The notes beneath the pieces were generated by a model. The model did no database searches, was not told the origin of the DNA, and worked only from the letters and a program-made list of their open reading frames with translations. Of a stretch of 7,965 nucleotides of DNA, positions 1-7,206 are shown piece after piece. The stretch is taken from NCBI GenBank assembly GCA_016288255.1, contig JAEEYS010000187.1:1-7965 (forward strand), in the 5' to 3' direction. This DNA is from Bacillota bacterium (GTDB lineage: Bacteria > Bacillota > Tb-RUG-66). The position numbers were made by a program, and so were the translations under genes. Each line of letters opens with the position of its first letter. The first letter of the stretch is position 1.

Positions 1-370
1 AGCAGGATTCACCCTTTATCTGGGCAAAAACAATATCCAAAATGATTTTGTTACGTTTCACATAGGAGACGCTCATGATGTTTGGTTCCATGCCAAAAAC
101 ATTCCCGGCTCTCATGTGATCATCAAGAATCCGGAAGAAAAAACGATACCGGATGATGTGCTTCTCTTCGCGGCCAGACTGGCAGGCTATTTCAGCAAGA
201 ATCGAGAAGATTCCTACGTGGAAGTGGACTACACCGAAGTCAAGAATGTCAAAAAGATCAAAGGCGCCAATCCCGGCATGGTGACTTATACCCATTTTTC
301 CACCATCCGCGCGGATATCATAAAAGAAAAGATAGAGCAGGAACTTTTGACTTCTTCTCTTTCCCAATAA
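1..370 (+). CDS. rqcH: RqcH / NFACT family protein (fibronectin-binding homolog), C-terminal 122 residues only
   Basis: This is the 3' end of a gene that begins before the window; the open frame runs from base 2 to a TAA at 368-370. The visible part is the NFACT-R (DUF814) domain: an LGKNNIQND stretch, then DVWFHAKNIPGSHVII, a very characteristic signature, followed by a PDDVLLFAARLAGYFSK helix and a VDYTEVKNVKKIKGANPG segment near the end. In this family RqcH binds obstructed large ribosomal subunits and recruits tRNA-Ala to add C-terminal alanine tails to stalled chains; older annotations call it fibronectin-binding protein FbpA. The N-terminal NFACT-N and coiled-coil parts are outside the window, so intactness cannot be judged. 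It is the only gene here on the + strand and converges with pyrR. The family call is firm; the role is by homology. Confidence 0.93.
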   Translation, partial: AGFTLYLGKNNIQNDFVTFHIGDAHDVWFHAKNIPGSHVIIKNPEEKTIPDDVLLFAARLAGYFSKNREDSYVEVDYTEVKNVKKIKGANPGMVTYTHFSTIRADIIKEKIEQELLTSSLSQ

Positions 371-376
371 ATCAAA

Positions 377-415
377 ACAGGATGCGGCGAAAAATCCCTT
401 TTCGTCACATCCTGT
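377..415. terminator. Bidirectional intrinsic terminator between rqcH and pyrR
   Basis: A 17-nt arm at 377-393 faces a 17-nt arm at 399-415 around a 5-nt loop (ATCCC). Two arm positions are not Watson-Crick pairs: on each strand one reads as a G-U wobble and the other as a mismatch. The stem ends in AAAA/TTTT next to the loop and is GC-rich in the middle. T-rich sequence follows on the + side (TCTATTTT), and TTTTGATTTATT follows on the minus side. It lies 6 bp after the rqcH stop and 47 bp after the pyrR stop, so it probably ends both convergent transcripts. Confidence 0.8.
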
Positions 416-461
416 TCTATTTTAGCCTAAAATCATTTATGTACCTTCGATCCAAAATATC

Positions 462-1001
<540 letters not shown>

Positions 1002-1913
1002 TTAAAACATCCTCTCATTTCTCAGTTTTGTCAAAATCTCCGCAAAATCCTGCGGCAGCGGTGCTTCAAAATGCATTTTTTCTCCGGTTTTGGGATGCGT
1101 AAACGCAATCTCTCCCGCATGCAATGCTTGTCTGTTCAAATGATATGGATCATTGCCGTTTCCATACAACGGATCACCCAAAATAGGATGATGGATATAG
1201 CTCAAATGCACCCGAATTTGATGGGTCCTTCCTGTTTCCAGCTGTATTTTCAAATAAGTATATTTCAAAAACCGCTCCAAGACGGTAAAATGCGTTATCG
1301 CCTCTTTTCCGTCTTTGACAACGGCCATTTTCTTGCGGTCTTTTGGGTTTCTGCCAATAGGCGCCCGAATGGTCCCTTCTTTTTCTCCGAAATTCCCTTT
1401 TACAATGGCATAATAGGTCCTTTCCGCACGATGGTTCTTGATCTCTTCTGCCAAAAACTGATGGGCTTGATCATTTTTTGCCACCAGCAACAGCCCTGTG
1501 GTATCTTTGTCGATACGATGCACGATTCCCGGGCGGATCACACCGTTGATGCCCGATAACTCTTTTCCCAAATACAGTAAGGCATTCACCAGCGTATCCC
1601 GTTCGCTTCCGGGCGCTGGGTGCACGGACATACCCGCTCTTTTATTGATCACGAACAAATCATCGTCTTCATAAACGATATCAAGAGGAATATCCTGCGC
1701 CACCGCGTCCAGCGTGACGGGATCCGGGATCTCGCAAAGGATAGCGTCTCCTTCCTTGACCTTATAATTGGCCTTGACCGTTTCCCCGTTTACCGTGATA
1801 CGCCCCTCTTTTAAAAGTTTTTGTATGTAAGAGCGGCTGATATCCATGGCTTCCGTCAAAAAAGTATCCAACCGGTCCCCGCTTTTATGCGCTGTAATTT
1901 TTTGAACTTCCAT
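1002..1913 (-). CDS. rluD: RluA/RluD family 23S rRNA pseudouridine synthase
   Basis: The 303-residue product has the normal two-part layout. An N-terminal S4 RNA-binding domain spans about residues 11-58 (DRLDTFLTEAMDISRSYIQ onward, with GRITVNG). The RluA-type catalytic domain has the signature HRIDKDTTGLLLVAKN at 132-147; D135 is the expected catalytic aspartate. GRTHQIRVH at 228-236 and HHPILGDPLYG at 241-251 are further family blocks. The enzyme isomerises uridine to pseudouridine in structured RNA, classically helix 69 of 23S rRNA for RluD. RluD-like specificity is inferred from the S4 domain and from the position between lspA and pyrR, which matches B. subtilis ylyB. The ATG overlaps the end of lspA by 29 bp, with a purine-rich GGAAGGAAAGAGG stretch just upstream, so coupling to lspA is likely. 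Confidence 0.93.
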   Translation of the reverse strand: MEVQKITAHKSGDRLDTFLTEAMDISRSYIQKLLKEGRITVNGETVKANYKVKEGDAILCEIPDPVTLDAVAQDIPLDIVYEDDDLFVINKRAGMSVHPAPGSERDTLVNALLYLGKELSGINGVIRPGIVHRIDKDTTGLLLVAKNDQAHQFLAEEIKNHRAERTYYAIVKGNFGEKEGTIRAPIGRNPKDRKKMAVVKDGKEAITHFTVLERFLKYTYLKIQLETGRTHQIRVHLSYIHHPILGDPLYGNGNDPYHLNRQALHAGEIAFTHPKTGEKMHFEAPLPQDFAEILTKLRNERMF

Positions 1914-2358
1914 CAGCCTCTTTCCTTCCTTCCAAAAAGATCAGATAGACCGCCAGCAAGACGACCCCCACGGAAATAGCGGAATCCGCCACATTAAAGA
2001 CCGGGAAAACTCTAAAATCAAAAAGATCTATTACATATCCATAAAACAGGCGATCGATCAGATTGCCGATCCCTCCTGCCAAGATCATGGTAAGCGACAG
2101 GTTCAAGATAACGGAGTGCTTTTTGTTTTTGATCAGCACCACAAGCAGAATGATAAAAACAAGAATACTGAGGCCGATCAAAAACAGCTGCTTCCCCTGC
2201 AGGATGCTGAAAGCGGCGCCGGTATTTTGAACGTATGTGATATGAAAAATGTTTTGAATCACCGGAATGGATTCATAAAGTTCCATTGAGGTTTTGACCA
2301 CATGCTTGACCACCTGGTCCAATCCCAAAAGCAAGGCAAATATAACTGCATAAACCAT
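1885..2358 (-). CDS. lspA: Lipoprotein signal peptidase II
   Basis: This 157-residue polytopic membrane protein has the usual length for LspA, the aspartyl protease that removes signal peptides from diacylglyceryl-modified prolipoproteins. Four hydrophobic segments are visible (about 3-20, 58-76, 83-99 and 124-142). The conserved blocks are LDQ (D14), the NTGAAFS loop at 45-51, GGIGNLIDR at 95-103 and FPVFNVADS at 118-126. D102 and D125 align with the catalytic aspartates of the family. The ATG has a strong AAGGGGGAG site five bases upstream. It sits 31 bp after the DUF5665 gene and its last codons overlap rluD. The tail after the last membrane helix (EGRKEADGSSKNYSA) is short and hydrophilic. 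Confidence 0.96.
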   Translation of the reverse strand: MVYAVIFALLLGLDQVVKHVVKTSMELYESIPVIQNIFHITYVQNTGAAFSILQGKQLFLIGLSILVFIILLVVLIKNKKHSVILNLSLTMILAGGIGNLIDRLFYGYVIDLFDFRVFPVFNVADSAISVGVVLLAVYLIFLEGRKEADGSSKNYSA

Positions 2359-2389
2359 GAAAGCTCCCCCTTTTTGATATTGCCGAAAA

Positions 2390-2674
2390 TTACAGCCTGT
2401 GATTGACTAATTTGACGATATCGGCAATAAAATCTCCGATGACAGGCAGATTTAACCTTACGATCCACTGCAGAACATAGACCACCAACGCGCCTAGGAT
2501 CGTGAATCCCACTGCCATGCCAAAGCCTCTGGCAATTCCCGCGAAGAAATTGACACGAAACATCCTTTTGGGATTGTTGACATACTCCACATACTCATTT
2601 AGCTTCATCTTATCCATGTTTTCGGCCAATTCTTTAAATTTTTCATCAAAATATTTATGTTCCTGGTTCTCCAT
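2390..2674 (-). CDS. DUF5665 domain protein, small single-pass membrane protein of unknown function
   Basis: This 94-residue protein begins with a charged, helical, probably coiled stretch (residues 5-32, including NEYVEYVNNPKR). A glycine-rich block follows (NFFAGIARGFGMAVGFTILG, 42-61), then a hydrophobic segment to about residue 73. The end is LNLPVIGDFIADIVKLV. I recognise this pattern as the DUF5665 family found in clostridia; no function is established. It occupies the slot held by ylyA in B. subtilis, between ileS and lspA. The ATG has an AGGGTGA ribosome-binding site five bases upstream. An intrinsic-type hairpin lies only 18 bp before the start codon, so its leader is unusual. A membrane role related to lspA is suggested by position only. 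Confidence 0.8.
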   Translation of the reverse strand: MENQEHKYFDEKFKELAENMDKMKLNEYVEYVNNPKRMFRVNFFAGIARGFGMAVGFTILGALVVYVLQWIVRLNLPVIGDFIADIVKLVNHRL

Positions 2675-2691
2675 AAAATCACCCTATTTTG

Positions 2692-2724
2692 AAAAAGACC
2701 TGCCTATCTTGAGCAGGTCTTTTT
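2692..2724. terminator. Perfect 12-bp hairpin terminator after ileS, upstream of the DUF5665 gene
   Basis: Arms AAAAAGACCTGC (2692-2703) and GCAGGTCTTTTT (2713-2724) are perfectly complementary around a 9-nt loop. On the minus strand GCAGGTC is followed by TTTTT, as expected for termination after ileS, whose stop is 53 bp away. The + strand also has a T run after the stem, so it could act in both directions. Because a promoter candidate lies upstream of it, it may also act as an attenuator for DUF5665-lspA-rluD-pyrR. Confidence 0.82.
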
Positions 2725-2751
2725 TGCGTTATCCTAAATAGGACTCTTCTT

Positions 2752-2785
2752 ATTATACTATAAATTGCTTTTTTTTATTAGTCAA
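2752..2785 (-). promoter_or_regulatory. Sigma-A type promoter candidate for DUF5665-lspA-rluD-pyrR
   Basis: On the minus strand a TTGACT -35 box (2780-2785) is followed after exactly 17 bp by TATAGT (2757-2762). A perfect TATAAT (2752-2757) overlaps the latter at 22 bp spacing. The -35 box overlaps the ileS stop codon. The spacer contains a run of eight A. Transcription would start at about 2745-2750 and pass through the 2692-2724 hairpin before reaching the DUF5665 gene. Sequence match only. Confidence 0.5.
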
Positions 2786-5582
2786 TTTTTATATTTAATT
2801 TGTGCAAAACGTCGCCGCAGCGGGCGCAGACATGCTGATAACCGTGATGTTCTCCCACATCATGAGTATAGGTCCAGCAGCGTTCGCATTTTTCGCCTTC
2901 CGCTTTTTCCACTTTGACCAAAATGCCGTTTTCGCCCACATGTACGGTACCATCCGCTTCTTTTTTGTCCTTTACGACACATTCTGATACGATAAAGAGA
3001 TCTTTCAGTTCTTCTCCCAAAGAATCAAAAAGGGCTTTCTTTTCTTCTTCTACATAAAGCGTTACCTTGGCTTCCAAAGATTGTCCGATCACTTTATCCC
3101 GTCTTGTGATTTCCAGCGCTTTGTTCACATCCATTCGGATATCCGCAAAAGCGTCCCATTTTTCTTCCAACGCTTTGTCATTATATCTTTCATCTGCTTT
3201 CGGCCAATCCGTCAGCATGATGCTTTCCTCCATCTTGTGGATATCCTGGTTCATAAACTGCCAGATCTCATCCGCGGTAAAGGATAAAATCGGCGCGATC
3301 AGTTTTGTCAGGTTCACTAAGACCTGATACAGCACGGTCTGCGCGCTTCTTCTTTTCGGATGATCCGGTTCTAAAATATACAAACGGTCTTTTAAAATAT
3401 CCAAATAGAAGTTACTCATATCCACTACGCAGAAATGATGGATAGCATGATATACCACATGGAAATCATAGCTGTCATACGCTTCCGTCACTCTTTCGAT
3501 CAGCCCGTTCAATTTTAACAAAGCCAATTTATCCAGCTCGCTCATATCTTCATAGGCTATAGAATCTTTTTCCACATCAAAATCAGACAAGTTGCTGATC
3601 AGGAACCGAATCGTATTTCTGATCTTGCGGTAAACTTCCGTCAGCTGGCTGATGATCTTGTTGGACACTCTCACGTCTGCTCTGTAATCCGCGGAAGATA
3701 CCCACAGACGAACGATATCCGCGCCGAATTTTTTGACCAGATCCAAGGGGTCGATCCCGTTGCCTAAGGATTTGCTCATTTTTTTACCGTCTCCGTCCAC
3801 AACCATGCCGTGAGTGATCACGGTACCGTAAGGAGATTTGCCTCCCACTGCCGTAGCGGTTAACAGAGAAGACTGGAACCAGCCTCTGTACTGGTCATTC
3901 CCCTCCAAATACAGATCAGCCGGCCAGGACAGATCGTCTCTGGTATCCAAAACAGCGTAATGGCTGGAGCCGGAATCGAACCAAACGTCCATAATATCCT
4001 GTTCTTTGGAAAATTCCGTGCCGCCGCAGTCGGGGCAGGTAAACCCTTCCGGCAAGATCTCTTTTGCGTCCAGCTTGAACCAAATGTCGGAACCTTCTTT
4101 TCTGAACAACTCTTTAATCCTTTGGATCGTTTCTTCCGTAATGATCTCTTTGCCGCAGTCTCTGCAATAAAAGATCGGGATCGGCACGCCCCAGACACGC
4201 TGTCTGGAAATACACCAATCTCCCCTGTCTTCTACCATGGAGATCAAGCGGTCTTCGCCCCATTTCGGGATCCATTCCACTTTTCTGGCTTCTTCCACCG
4301 CTTCTTTTCTGAACCCGTCAATGGAAGCGAACCATTGATTGGTAGCGCGGAAAATGACCGGTTTATGGCATCTCCAGCAATGAGGATATTGATGGGTGAT
4401 CCAATCCATTTTTAACAGACTGCCGCAAGCGTCCAATGCTTCCACAATGGGTTTGTTTGCTTTTTCCACATGAAGCCCTTCAAAAGGACCTGCTTCTTTT
4501 GTCATGACGCCTTGGTCATTGACCGGCATGATAATGGGAAGATCATACCCTTTGCAGACTTCATAGTCTTCCATCCCATGTCCGGGTGCCGTGTGCACGC
4601 AGCCTGTGCCGGCATCCAGTGTAACATGATCCCCTGTGATCATGAGAGATTCTCTGTCAAAAAGCGGATGTTTGAATTTGAGACCTTCTAAGCTTTCGCC
4701 CTTTATGGTCTTTAATACCGTATATCCTTCCAGTCCTACTTCTTTTACAAAAGAGTCTAACAACTCTTTCGCTATAATATAAATATCTTCTTTTGCTTCT
4801 ACCAAAACATATTCAAACGCCGGATTGACACTGATGGCCACATTGGCGGGAATGGTCCACGGGGTCGTTGTCCAAATAACGGCATAGATACGGTCTGCCT
4901 TTTCTTTCAATCCCTGCAGCAGCTGACCGTTATCCTGCAGCAGCTTGAATTTGACATAGATCGAAGGAGATCTTTTGTCGCCGTATTCGATTTCCGCTTC
5001 TGCCAAAGCGGTTTCACAGCTGCTGCACCAATAGACAGGGCGAAGTCCTTTATAGATATAGCCTTTTTTTGCCATTTCGCCGAATACTTCGATCTGTTTC
5101 GCTTCAAATTCTTTGTTGAGCGTTACATAAGGATGTTCCCAATCTCCCAAAACGCCGAGGCGTTTGAATTCTTCTCTTTGAATCCCTACCTGCTTTAAGG
5201 CGAACTCTTTGCATTTTTCTCTAAATTCCGGAATGGAAGCGCCTTTGCGGTCCACACCCATTTTGATAACCTGCTGTTCGATGGGAAGACCGTGGGTATC
5301 CCAGCCCGGCACATAGGGCGCATAATATCCTCTTAAAGATTTATATCTTACGATAATGTCCTTTAATATTTTGTTCAACGCATGGCCCAGATGGATATGT
5401 CCGTTGGCATAAGGAGGCCCGTCATGCAGAATAAAATGTTCCTTGTCCTTATTTTTTTCCAAGATCTTAAAATAAATTTCTTCCTTGTCCCAATTTTTCA
5501 AAAATTCCGGTTCTCGTTGGGGTAAATTCGCCCGCATAGGAAACTCTGTATTGGGCAAATTGATGGTTTTTCCGTAATCCAT
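2778..5582 (-). CDS. ileS: Isoleucyl-tRNA synthetase
   Basis: The 934-residue class I enzyme charges tRNA-Ile with isoleucine. The HxGH motif is HLGH at residues 64-67, preceded by PPYANG, and KMSKS is at 601-605. The CP1 editing domain, which hydrolyses Val-tRNA-Ile, is present: WTTTPWT at 237-243 and GTGCVHTAPGHGMEDY at 325-340, with D339 the expected editing aspartate. The C-terminal zinc finger has C899, C902, C919 and C922, typical of the bacterial type with a short C-terminus. Further CxxC pairs sit at 186/189, 402/405, 473/476 and 516/519; the last two flank an insertion before DIMDVWFDSGSSH. The ATG has a GGAGG site seven bases upstream. The gene is preceded by its own promoter and T-box leader and followed by a hairpin terminator, so it appears to be a single-gene unit. 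Full length, with no sign of damage. Confidence 0.98.
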   Translation of the reverse strand: MDYGKTINLPNTEFPMRANLPQREPEFLKNWDKEEIYFKILEKNKDKEHFILHDGPPYANGHIHLGHALNKILKDIIVRYKSLRGYYAPYVPGWDTHGLPIEQQVIKMGVDRKGASIPEFREKCKEFALKQVGIQREEFKRLGVLGDWEHPYVTLNKEFEAKQIEVFGEMAKKGYIYKGLRPVYWCSSCETALAEAEIEYGDKRSPSIYVKFKLLQDNGQLLQGLKEKADRIYAVIWTTTPWTIPANVAISVNPAFEYVLVEAKEDIYIIAKELLDSFVKEVGLEGYTVLKTIKGESLEGLKFKHPLFDRESLMITGDHVTLDAGTGCVHTAPGHGMEDYEVCKGYDLPIIMPVNDQGVMTKEAGPFEGLHVEKANKPIVEALDACGSLLKMDWITHQYPHCWRCHKPVIFRATNQWFASIDGFRKEAVEEARKVEWIPKWGEDRLISMVEDRGDWCISRQRVWGVPIPIFYCRDCGKEIITEETIQRIKELFRKEGSDIWFKLDAKEILPEGFTCPDCGGTEFSKEQDIMDVWFDSGSSHYAVLDTRDDLSWPADLYLEGNDQYRGWFQSSLLTATAVGGKSPYGTVITHGMVVDGDGKKMSKSLGNGIDPLDLVKKFGADIVRLWVSSADYRADVRVSNKIISQLTEVYRKIRNTIRFLISNLSDFDVEKDSIAYEDMSELDKLALLKLNGLIERVTEAYDSYDFHVVYHAIHHFCVVDMSNFYLDILKDRLYILEPDHPKRRSAQTVLYQVLVNLTKLIAPILSFTADEIWQFMNQDIHKMEESIMLTDWPKADERYNDKALEEKWDAFADIRMDVNKALEITRRDKVIGQSLEAKVTLYVEEEKKALFDSLGEELKDLFIVSECVVKDKKEADGTVHVGENGILVKVEKAEGEKCERCWTYTHDVGEHHGYQHVCARCGDVLHKLNIKID

Positions 5583-5628
5583 ATGCTATCCTCCAATTGA
5601 TATAAGATTCCTTAATATAAAACTTGTC

Positions 5629-5647
5629 AAAAGAGCCCTGCTCTTTT
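5629..5647 (-). repeat. Perfect 8-bp inverted repeat between the T-box terminator and the ileS start
   Basis: On the minus strand AAAAGAGC (5647-5640) and GCTCTTTT (5636-5629) flank the 3-nt loop AGG. The hairpin lies 24 nt after the T-box U run and about 30 nt before the GGAGG site of ileS. It resembles a weak terminator or an mRNA-stabilising stem. Its function cannot be told from sequence. Confidence 0.55.
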
Positions 5648-5670
5648 ATTTTCTTTATTGCCATAATCAT

Positions 5671-5701
5671 AAAAAACTCCGCCCCAAAATAAGGGCAGAG
5701 T
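5671..5701 (-). terminator. Regulated intrinsic terminator of the ileS T-box
   Basis: On the minus strand ACUCUGCCC (5701-5693) pairs with GGGCGGAGU (5684-5676), nine pairs including one U-G wobble, around a loop of about 8 nt. It is followed at once by UUUUU (5675-5671). CCGC in the T-box (5710-5707) can also pair with GCGG in the 3' arm (5682-5679), which may contribute to the switch. Confidence 0.88.
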
Positions 5702-5890
5702 CACCTGCGGTACCACCTAATCAATTACTTCATTGCGCTAACGGAATGTCCGGCTTTCCTTACTCCGTTCGGGAAAGCAGCTCCAAGAGGATATCCGTTT
5801 TTGACCTTCCTGTGGGGTCCCACCTGTTCCCACTCTCTGTAAGGGTATCAAAAAGGCATTGTTCTTTTCATCGCTTTTAATTCTTATCAC
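5671..5890 (-). ncRNA. Isoleucine T-box riboswitch leader of ileS
   Basis: The leader RNA folds by eye into T-box parts. The stem I base is AAAGC (5877-5873) with GCUUU (5778-5774). A GAUGA/GGAG kink-turn-like pair lies above it, then a short AAGA (5866-5863)/UCUU (5788-5785) helix. An upper helix pairs CCUUUUUGA (5856-5848) with UCAAAAACGG (5804-5795). The specifier loop between them reads AUAUCC on the 3' side; AUC at 5792-5790 is the likely specifier, and the overlapping AUA would also mean isoleucine. The distal part has AGAGAG and a GUGGG/CCCAC stem. Stem III pairs AACGGA (5769-5764) with UCCGUU (5745-5740). The T-box AGGUGGUACCGCAG (5718-5705) contains UGGU, which matches the ACCA end of tRNA-Ile. 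Uncharged tRNA-Ile should stabilise the antiterminator and allow ileS transcription. The exact antiterminator pairing was not resolved. Confidence 0.95.
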
Positions 5891-5896
5891 AAAACT

Positions 5897-5925
5897 ATTA
5901 TGAAAGTATCCTTTCCATTTGTCAA
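5897..5925 (-). promoter_or_regulatory. Sigma-A type promoter for the T-box/ileS transcript
   Basis: On the minus strand a perfect TTGACA (5925-5920) is separated by 17 bp from CATAAT (5902-5897), a one-base variant of TATAAT. Transcription should start near 5890, just ahead of stem I of the T-box. The -35 box begins only 20 bp after the divIVA stop codon. Confidence 0.82.
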
Positions 5926-5945
5926 ATAATTTTATCTTTTCTTTC

Positions 5946-6389
5946 TCAGAAAGTTTCTTCCGACATCATTTTAAGCTGATTTTCTATCACCGTTTTGATC
6001 TTTGTTTTATAGATCTCCACTTCTTGTTTCAATTTTTCGTAATTGTTTTCCAGCTTATAAATTTCCTGCTGCTTTTCATCCAGCAGCGCTTTTGCGTTCA
6101 GTTCAGCCTCTTTTACGATGATCTCCGCTTCTTTTTGGCTGTTTTCTTTGATATCGTCCGCTGTCATTTTTGCCACAACGATAGATTCTTTCAAGACCTG
6201 TTCCATTTTTGTATACTCTTCCACTCTTTGAGACAATTCATCCACTTGTTTTTTCAGCGTGTAATTTTCCTGCGAGATCTCATTTAGCGTGCTTGCCGCA
6301 AGTTCCATAAACGCGTCTACTTCCTCTGCTTTATAACCGCCCATTTTTTTGGTAAACTTGGTATTCTTCACATCTACTGCTGTCAGCAT
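5946..6389 (-). CDS. divIVA: DivIVA family cell-division / polar-targeting coiled-coil protein
   Basis: The 147-residue protein has the N-terminal DivIVA lipid-binding module (VDVKNTKFTKKMGGYKAEEV, 5-24), then a coiled coil from about residue 30 to 140. The central stretch KESIVVAKMTADDI followed by NSQKEAEIIVKEAE closely matches the B. subtilis protein. DivIVA recognises negatively curved membrane at septa and poles and recruits partners such as Min proteins. At the positions of B. subtilis F17 and R18, which insert into and contact the membrane, this protein has M16 and G17. It also ends soon after the second coiled coil, shorter than the B. subtilis protein of about 164 residues. The ATG has an AGGAGG site seven bases upstream that overlaps the ylmH stop region, 11 bp away. 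No terminator is seen before the ileS promoter. Confidence 0.93.
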   Translation of the reverse strand: MLTAVDVKNTKFTKKMGGYKAEEVDAFMELAASTLNEISQENYTLKKQVDELSQRVEEYTKMEQVLKESIVVAKMTADDIKENSQKEAEIIVKEAELNAKALLDEKQQEIYKLENNYEKLKQEVEIYKTKIKTVIENQLKMMSEETF

Positions 6390-6400
6390 CGTTTTCCCTC

Positions 6401-7192
6401 CTATTTATAACGAATCATGTTCAACTTATAGCTTCCTTTTTTGGTGAGCCCCGTCAATTCTTCGATACGAAGCCGCCCAACTCCTCTGACAGAGATGATT
6501 TGTCCCTCTTCCACTATACTGTCCGGTCTTGATTCCTCTAAAAAATTCAATTTCACTTTACCCGCTTCTACCATGCTTTTGCTCTCGCCTCTGGATAATC
6601 CCATTCCTTTGCTGATCACATTGTCAAGCCGCAAAGAAGTCAACACGGCAGAAACCGATTTCCCTTTATTTTGCTGAAAAAGATGATCTTCATCCTTTTT
6701 TACTTCTTCTATTTTTACTTTGTTTTTGCCGATCCTGTCCAGGTTTGTCAAAAGATATTCTTTGATATCTTCTGTCACAAAAATATAGGCGCCGTCCTCT
6801 TCCAGTAAAATATCGCCCATCTTTTCCCGCTTGATGCCCATTCCCATAAAAGACCCTAAAATATCTCTGTGCCGCAAGGTAAAAAATTTGTTTTTGGGAA
6901 TACGAAGAAGCGCTATGGGAAAAGCGATCTTTTCCGTGAACAATGTTTCATATTCTTTGGAAAAAAGGCACAGCATCTTTCTCTCTCCATCGGGATACCC
7001 TCCGGAAAAGAGAAAACCGATCTCCTCTTTGTTCTGTTCCTTTTCTAACAAATACGCCACAGCCGGATCCAAAAAATCCGTGAACCCCAAACCGCCGTTT
7101 TTTTCCACTGCCTGAAACAGATTTTTGGTCTTTAATACGCATCGGATCTGCTCTTCCGTTTTACATGATTGCATGATTCCTTCAAAATCCAT
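6401..7192 (-). CDS. ylmH: YlmH, S4-domain RNA-binding protein (RqcP2-type)
   Basis: The 263-residue length is normal for YlmH. The N-terminal region has FTDFLDPA (37-44) and FSGGYPDGERK (62-72). The middle has LRHRDILGSFMGMGIKREKMGDIL (106-129), the diagnostic block of the family. A C-terminal S4 domain covers about 184-245 (LTSLRLDNVISKGMGLSR, GKVKLNF, EGQIISVRGVGRLRI). YlmH binds the large ribosomal subunit; in B. subtilis it has been linked to ribosome-associated quality control, able to stand in for RqcP beside RqcH. It sits 14 bp after ylmG and 11 bp before divIVA, the usual order in Firmicutes. GGGAG six bases before the ATG supports this start. Confidence 0.93.
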   Translation of the reverse strand: MDFEGIMQSCKTEEQIRCVLKTKNLFQAVEKNGGLGFTDFLDPAVAYLLEKEQNKEEIGFLFSGGYPDGERKMLCLFSKEYETLFTEKIAFPIALLRIPKNKFFTLRHRDILGSFMGMGIKREKMGDILLEEDGAYIFVTEDIKEYLLTNLDRIGKNKVKIEEVKKDEDHLFQQNKGKSVSAVLTSLRLDNVISKGMGLSRGESKSMVEAGKVKLNFLEESRPDSIVEEGQIISVRGVGRLRIEELTGLTKKGSYKLNMIRYK

Positions 7193-7206
7193 ATTGGTCT
7201 CCCGTT

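Noticed and set aside
2259..2468. A 69-codon minus-strand frame across the DUF5665-lspA junction
   Set aside because: It overlaps both real genes in another frame; its apparent start lies inside DUF5665 and it has no family resemblance.
3860..4415. Open frames of over 100 codons on both strands inside ileS (3860-4198 minus, 3960-4415 plus)
   Set aside because: They lie wholly within the intact ileS frame and encode low-complexity, unfamiliar sequence, so they are shadows.
5602..5630. Second TTGACA box (5630-5625) just upstream of ileS that might bypass the T-box
   Set aside because: The only -10-like sequence at 17 bp is TCTTAT, and the start would fall on or next to the ileS GGAGG site, leaving no usable leader.
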